Source: UBA10906 sp049296695 | Lineage (GTDB): Bacteria; Pseudomonadota; Gammaproteobacteria; Methylococcales; Methylomonadaceae | Assembly: GCA_049296695.1 (NCBI GenBank) | Contig: JBAQSX010000155.1 | Location: forward strand, 1-64,000 | Reading direction: 5' to 3' | DNA length: 64,000 bases | Part shown: in pieces, positions 59,866 to 64,000 of the stretch | Layout: every line of letters starts with the position of its first letter | Numbering within the stretch: position 1 is the first letter of the stretch | The notes under the pieces: model-generated | Database searches by the model: none | The model's input: only the letters and a program-made list of their open reading frames with translations | What the model was told of the DNA's origin: nothing | Position numbers and translations under genes: made by a program

Positions 59866-59902
59866 TTTCAAGTAATTCATTTAAAATTCCAAAGGAGGCT
59901 TT

Positions 59903-61183
59903 ATGCCGCGTTTATTACCCGTTGTGACTGCATTATTATCATTGGCATTAACTAGCCAATCTTCTCAGGCATCTAATACTTTTACTAAAGATATTGAAGA
60001 CGCTTTAAACTTTTATCATTATGGAAAAGAAGGGGCAATTAAATTTGATTTAACTTATCGTTATGAAAATGTTAATCAAGATAATGCCGTTAATGCCGCT
60101 GGTGCGATATTGCCACAAGCTAAACAACCCCAAACCGCAAATGCTAATACTGCACGTTTACGCTTAGGTTTTTTAACGCCTGAATGGAATAAACTGCAAG
60201 CTTACGCTGAATACGAAGGTAATTTAGCTATGCAGGATGATTATAATAATACTTTAATTAATGGCGACCCCACTTATTCAAAAGTGGCAGACCCTGATAA
60301 GAGTGAATTAAATCAATTATGGCTCAGTTATAAAGGTATTCCCGACACCATTATTAAAGGCGGACGGCAACGTATTAAATTAGATGATGACCGTTTTATT
60401 GGTAACGTGGGCTGGCGACAAATGGAGATGACTTATGATTCAGTGTTAATGACTCATAATAATCAAACCCTATTTGGTTTAACCGTGAATGCGGGTTTTA
60501 TTGGTAATGTCCAAACTATTACTAGTACCCAAGAAAGAATTGAAGCCCCGATTTTAAATTTGAATTATAAAGTCGGTGATTGGGGTAATTTAGTGGCTTA
60601 TGGCTATTGGCTTGATTATACTGAAAGGGAGAATTACGAAAAGTCCAGCCAAACCTTTGGCGGACGTTTCACAGGTGAAAGTCCAGTATTTGCCGAGCAT
60701 TATAGTTTGCTGTATACCGCTGAATTTAGTAATCAACAAAACTACGGTCATGGTATTACTCATTATAATACTGACCGTATTAATGTCATGGGTGGCGTTA
60801 AAGCCTTTAATATTAGTTTACAAGGGGCAATGGAACAATTAGACGGTCATGGTTTAAATCAAACCTTTGATACGCCATTGGGTACTAATCACGCGTTCCA
60901 AGGTTGGGCAGATTTATTTTTACAAACCCCAAAAGACGGTATTCGTGACGTGTTTGCCACTTTAACCGCAAGCTGTGATAACGGTAGTTTAGTATTCACG
61001 GGGATGTATCATGATTTTGCCGATGACTCAGGTAAAAAACAATATGGTGAGGAATGGGATTTTTCAGTTTTAAAGAAATTTGGCAAGCATTATTCAATAC
61101 TGGCTAAATATGCTTATTATCAAGCTGAAGGTTTTAATACTGATACCCAGAAAATTTGGGTGCAAGGTAATATTAATTTTTAA
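59903..61183 (+). CDS. Outer-membrane channel, alginate-export (AlgE) family-like
   Basis: A 426-residue beta-barrel protein with a signal peptide (about 1-23). Alternating beta strands with aromatic girdles fill the mature part, for example IKFDLTYRYENV, LQAYAEYEG, IKGGRQRIKLDDDRFIGNVGWRQ, and it ends in aromatic IWVQGNINF, the usual outer-membrane C-terminal signal. The GRQ...DDDRF pattern is typical of alginate-export-family porins, which pass varied small solutes. A strong AAAGGAGG site precedes it. Next to a nitrate-type ABC transporter, it probably serves as the outer-membrane entry route, but that is inference. Confidence 0.8.
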   Translation: MPRLLPVVTALLSLALTSQSSQASNTFTKDIEDALNFYHYGKEGAIKFDLTYRYENVNQDNAVNAAGAILPQAKQPQTANANTARLRLGFLTPEWNKLQAYAEYEGNLAMQDDYNNTLINGDPTYSKVADPDKSELNQLWLSYKGIPDTIIKGGRQRIKLDDDRFIGNVGWRQMEMTYDSVLMTHNNQTLFGLTVNAGFIGNVQTITSTQERIEAPILNLNYKVGDWGNLVAYGYWLDYTERENYEKSSQTFGGRFTGESPVFAEHYSLLYTAEFSNQQNYGHGITHYNTDRINVMGGVKAFNISLQGAMEQLDGHGLNQTFDTPLGTNHAFQGWADLFLQTPKDGIRDVFATLTASCDNGSLVFTGMYHDFADDSGKKQYGEEWDFSVLKKFGKHYSILAKYAYYQAEGFNTDTQKIWVQGNINF

Positions 61184-61191
61184 TAACTAAA

Positions 61192-61337
61192 ATTACGCAG
61201 TAGAAAAGGGCAAATAATGATTTGCGGGTACGGAATTGTTGAATTGTAGGGGCAAATTATTATTTGCCCTTTAGTAACAATCGTTTGTTATTAAGGGCAA
61301 ATATATTGCCCCCTAAATTGACAACATTTGCGTAACC
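61192..61337. mobile_element. MITE-like palindrome family B, copy 7
   Basis: AATTACGCAG at the left and TGCGTAACC at the right bound an enlarged copy with at least three GGGCAAA-type arms, including GGGGCAAATTATTATTTGCC. It starts 9 nt after the porin stop. Confidence 0.7.
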
Positions 61338-61425
61338 TACAGTTACGCTATTGGACTCCAGCTTAAAGTAAGAATTGGCTTTCTTTAGCAGAAAAACCGC
61401 CTAAATTAAAATCTGCTTTTAAAAT

Positions 61426-61974
61426 TTAACGCAAGCGTTGATTAGTTACAGCGTCGTAAATTGCCGTTTCACGTTGTAACTGACCCACCGCGCCATGCAA
61501 CACAAAAAATTTATGACGGGCAAACGATTTTCTTAATTGCCATGCTTTTTTAGCAGATGGCTTAGTATTAACGTTAGCACTAGTAGACACAATCGCGCCG
61601 TTATACGCTTCACATAAAGCCTTAGCTAAGGGGTGTTGCGTGACTCTGATGGCTAAACTGCTATGGTCACCTGTCAAAAAATTAGGTACCCAAGCTTGCG
61701 TGGGAACAACCCAAGTAATGGGTTCATGCAGACGCGCGGTAATTTTTGCGATTAATTCATCGTCTAACTCAACATAAGGCTGTAATTGCTCTAAGGATGC
61801 ACCGATTAAAATCAAACCTTTATGCAAAGGACGTTTTTTAAGGTGCAGTAAATGCAGTACCGCATTGGCATTTAAAGGGTCGCAACCCAAACCATAAACC
61901 GCTTCAGTAGGATAAGCGATAACCCTGCCAGCTTTCAGTTCGCTTACTGCTTTTCTTAATTTAAAAGCACTCAT
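61426..61974 (-). CDS. tsaC: Threonylcarbamoyl-AMP synthase TsaC (YrdC/Sua5 family)
   Basis: A 182-residue enzyme that makes threonylcarbamoyl-AMP for the t6A37 modification of tRNAs. The YrdC fold is shown by GRVIAYPTEAVYGLGCDP, LKKRPLHKGLILI and VSTSANVNTKPSAK. It lacks the extra C-terminal Sua5 domain, as expected for TsaC. Its ATG follows the mdh stop after 2 nt, so the pair is coupled. It is the last gene of the leftward unit before the repeat region. Confidence 0.93.
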   Translation of the reverse strand: MSAFKLRKAVSELKAGRVIAYPTEAVYGLGCDPLNANAVLHLLHLKKRPLHKGLILIGASLEQLQPYVELDDELIAKITARLHEPITWVVPTQAWVPNFLTGDHSSLAIRVTQHPLAKALCEAYNGAIVSTSANVNTKPSAKKAWQLRKSFARHKFFVLHGAVGQLQRETAIYDAVTNQRLR

Positions 61975-61976
61975 AA

Positions 61977-62954
61977 TTAAAATAAATGTTTGACTGCATC
62001 ACGTTCTTCTTTTAATTCCGTTTCACTTAAACGCATCCGTTGCAAACTAAAGTCATTAATATCCAAACCAGTGACAATATTGACTTCACCATTAGTGATA
62101 GTGACTGGATAGGAATAAACCAAATCCGCTTCAATACCATAACTGCCATTAGATAGTATTCCCATACTGACCCAATCGCCTTGTTCTGTGCCAAAAATCC
62201 ACGCTTTCATTTGATCAATTGCCGCGTTGGCAGCCGATGCCGCACTGGAAAAGCCTCGCGCCGCAATTACTGCTGAGCCGCGTTGTTGCACTGTGGGAAT
62301 AAAGTCATTAGCAAACCAATCATTATCGACTAACGATAAAGCGTCTTGTCCTTTAACTTTAGCATGATGTAAATCAGGATATTGCGTGGCGGAATGATTG
62401 CCCCACACGGTCATATTTTTTATATCGGTACATAACACGCCGCATTTTTCAGCCAACAAACTAATAGCGCGATTATGATCGAGTCTGCTCATGGCAGAGA
62501 AATTTTCAGGTTTTAAATCTGGCGCGTTTTTCAAAGCAATTAAAGCGTTAGTATTGGCAGGATTACCCGTGACTAATACTTTCACCTCACGGCTTGCCAC
62601 TGCATTTAACGCTTTGCCTTGCGTAGAAAAAATCGCGGCATTGACTTCTAATAAATCTTTGCGCTCCATACCCGCGCCACGCGGACGCGCACCGACTAAA
62701 AAGGCATAATCGACATTTTTAAAGGCCACCATCGGGTCATCGGTGACTTCAATACGATGCAATAAAGGACTGGCACAGTCTTGTAATTCCATCACTACGC
62801 CACGCAAAGCAGGTAGTGCAGGGGTAATTTCTAACAAATGCAGTACGATAGGCTGGTCAGCACCTAATAATGAACCCGAAGCTAAACGAAACAGTAGCGA
62901 ATAACTAATTTGTCCAGCCGCGCCTGTCACGGCAATGTGTAGCGGTGTTTTCAT
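61977..62954 (-). CDS. mdh: Malate dehydrogenase
   Basis: A 325-residue NAD-dependent malate dehydrogenase of the cytosolic-like type. The dinucleotide motif is VTGAAGQISYSLLFRLASG, substrate arginines lie in GARPRGAGMERKDLL, and the proton relay is RLDHNRAISLL and VWGNHSATQYPD. I start at the ATG 62954 behind AGGAAC, which gives the normal N-terminus; the longer frame to 62996 adds 14 unlikely residues. It interconverts malate and oxaloacetate in the TCA cycle. It is cotranscribed with tsaC. Confidence 0.95.
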   Translation of the reverse strand: MKTPLHIAVTGAAGQISYSLLFRLASGSLLGADQPIVLHLLEITPALPALRGVVMELQDCASPLLHRIEVTDDPMVAFKNVDYAFLVGARPRGAGMERKDLLEVNAAIFSTQGKALNAVASREVKVLVTGNPANTNALIALKNAPDLKPENFSAMSRLDHNRAISLLAEKCGVLCTDIKNMTVWGNHSATQYPDLHHAKVKGQDALSLVDNDWFANDFIPTVQQRGSAVIAARGFSSAASAANAAIDQMKAWIFGTEQGDWVSMGILSNGSYGIEADLVYSYPVTITNGEVNIVTGLDINDFSLQRMRLSETELKEERDAVKHLF

Positions 62955-63009
62955 ACAATAGTTCCTGTGAAGTTGCAATGTTGATGGCGCTATCATAGCA
63001 AGAAAAAAA

Positions 63010-63038
63010 GGCGAGTGGCGATTTGACTGCCACTCGCC
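63010..63038 (-). terminator. Terminator between the RTX-type gene and mdh
   Basis: GGCGAGTGGC and GCCACTCGCC form a 10-bp GC-rich stem. On the leftward strand it is followed by a T run, so it ends the upstream RTX transcript. Confidence 0.8.
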
Positions 63039-63075
63039 ATGAGTTTCTCTATTTACTTTTTAAATACAAATAGAA

Positions 63076-64000
63076 CTAGATAATATGCAAACTACTACCC
63101 CACGAGGTTGCTGTGGCACTGGTATTAAAACTGGTCACTGAAACGCCTAATAATTCAACTACAGTATCAACAGTCCCACCATCTTGAAATAACCAAGCAT
63201 TTGCCCCCGATTGAAATTCAACCGTTACATTATTTTTAATATTATCTTGCAGGTATTTAAGTACATCGGCAATATTACCTGTGGTGCTGGTATCGGTAAT
63301 ACTTACAGGCGTGGTGTATTGGTCGGTATCGTCAAATTTTATAAAACCCGCTTTATCAATTTTATGGCTTTTAATTTGACTGGTGGATGAGTTAATGCCA
63401 TCAATATAAATTGGTGTAACAGGTGCTAAAGTAATTGTGCCATTTAAATCCAAGGTATCTTTAGCAAAATCAAATTTAATCACCTGATCGGCATCTTTAG
63501 TGGTTTTAGCATCACTATTACCCAAAGCAATTTGAACCACATCCTGACCCGCTACCTTTTCGGTTAAATCAAAGACATCCACGCCTTTGCCGCCAATTAA
63601 AGTATCATTACCCAAACTACCAATTAAAGTATCATTACCATCAAGACCCGATAATAGATTTTTATCTTCATTACCAATTAAAATATTATTGACCGCATTA
63701 CCTGTGGCATTAATACCTTTGGCATTACCCGATAAAGTAATATTTTCGATATTTTTAAAAATCGCCGCACTGACTGTTAAATCACGGCTAATGGTACTAT
63801 TAATAGTATCCCCGAATTTATCGGTATCAGGATTAGAAACACCTTCAGTAATAACATTATTAGCAAAGCTACCAATAACATAAGTATCATCACCAAAGCC
63901 ACCTACTAAGGTATCTATACTGGTATCAATTGAGTCCCCCGTGTTACCAATTAAGGTATCATTACCCAAACTGCCCGACAAAGTATTATTGCCATAACCG
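63076..64000 (-). CDS. RTX-type calcium-binding protein, 3' part
   Basis: The frame is open to the right edge, so at least 308 C-terminal residues of a longer protein are seen; the apparent internal start is a TTG and is not real. The protein contains nonapeptide-like RTX repeats (GSLGNDTLIG, GGFGDDTYVIG, GNDTLIGGKGVDVF) that bind calcium outside the cell, then a non-repeat region with few charges, and ends SSLHII. Such proteins normally leave by a type I secretion system through a C-terminal signal. No secretion genes are in view. The function depends on the missing N-terminal part. Confidence 0.85.
   Translation of the reverse strand, partial: GYGNNTLSGSLGNDTLIGNTGDSIDTSIDTLVGGFGDDTYVIGSFANNVITEGVSNPDTDKFGDTINSTISRDLTVSAAIFKNIENITLSGNAKGINATGNAVNNILIGNEDKNLLSGLDGNDTLIGSLGNDTLIGGKGVDVFDLTEKVAGQDVVQIALGNSDAKTTKDADQVIKFDFAKDTLDLNGTITLAPVTPIYIDGINSSTSQIKSHKIDKAGFIKFDDTDQYTTPVSITDTSTTGNIADVLKYLQDNIKNNVTVEFQSGANAWLFQDGGTVDTVVELLGVSVTSFNTSATATSWGSSLHII

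Overview
The window is an AT-leaning chromosomal segment of a gammaproteobacterium. The evidence is gene order: metY-rimP-nusA-infB-rbfA-truB-rpsO-pnp, dapA-bamC, rpoZ-spoT, and zapA facing ygfB-pepP-ubiH. Two adjacent genes of the methylene-tetrahydromethanopterin dehydrogenase (MtdB) family and a CorA/MopE-like gene followed by a di-haem peroxidase point to a methylotroph or methanotroph-related lineage. A Beggiatoa-type filamentous sulfur bacterium is an alternative. Intergenic DNA is crowded with short palindromic repeats. The genus cannot be fixed from the sequence alone.

Layout. 0.1-0.9 kb: QueD-type enzyme and a PilZ-like protein. 1.3-11 kb: translation and RNA operon starting with initiator tRNA, with a nuclease-fold gene inserted between rbfA and truB. 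11-13.6 kb: an ABC-type ATPase plus HNH nuclease pair resembling Septu defence, with broken reading frames upstream. 13.8-19.3 kb: thioredoxin-like protein, pgk, rpoZ, spoT and a frameshifted glycosyltransferase-like gene. 19.5-27.4 kb: adenylate cyclase, lipoprotein, ligA, a small secreted helical protein and a GGDEF/EAL protein. 27.9-31.9 kb: tandem mtdB-like genes, then gcvH-dgkA-PfkB kinase, and grxC. 32-38 kb: purL, bamC, dapA. 38.4-47 kb: an unusual double CrcB protein, a frameshifted Rossmann gene, secreted proteins of unknown role, a SIR2-like gene, and the CorA-like and peroxidase pair. 47.7-52.3 kb: cell-division, ubiquinone and lipoate genes. 52.4-54.5 kb: an IS607-type element with TnpB. 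54.8-61.2 kb: a nitrate-type ABC transporter with two fused ATPases, a lipoprotein and an outer-membrane channel. 61.4-64 kb: tsaC, mdh and the 3' part of an RTX-type gene.

The most interesting signals are regulatory and structural. Three genes carry convincing sigma-54 promoters (GG-N10-GC). The nitrate transporter has one followed by a hexaloop hairpin and a large intrinsic terminator, as in NasR/ANTAR attenuation. The SIR2-like gene has one with a TGT-N10-ACA NifA-type site about 100 bp upstream. The CorA-like gene has one with a perfect 18-bp inverted repeat centred near -102. The CrcB protein joins a complete four-helix Fluc domain to a three-helix copy lacking the first helix, which would place the halves antiparallel in one chain. 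Several MITE-like palindrome families occur; one copy has an 8-bp target duplication and another supplies the lipB stop codon.
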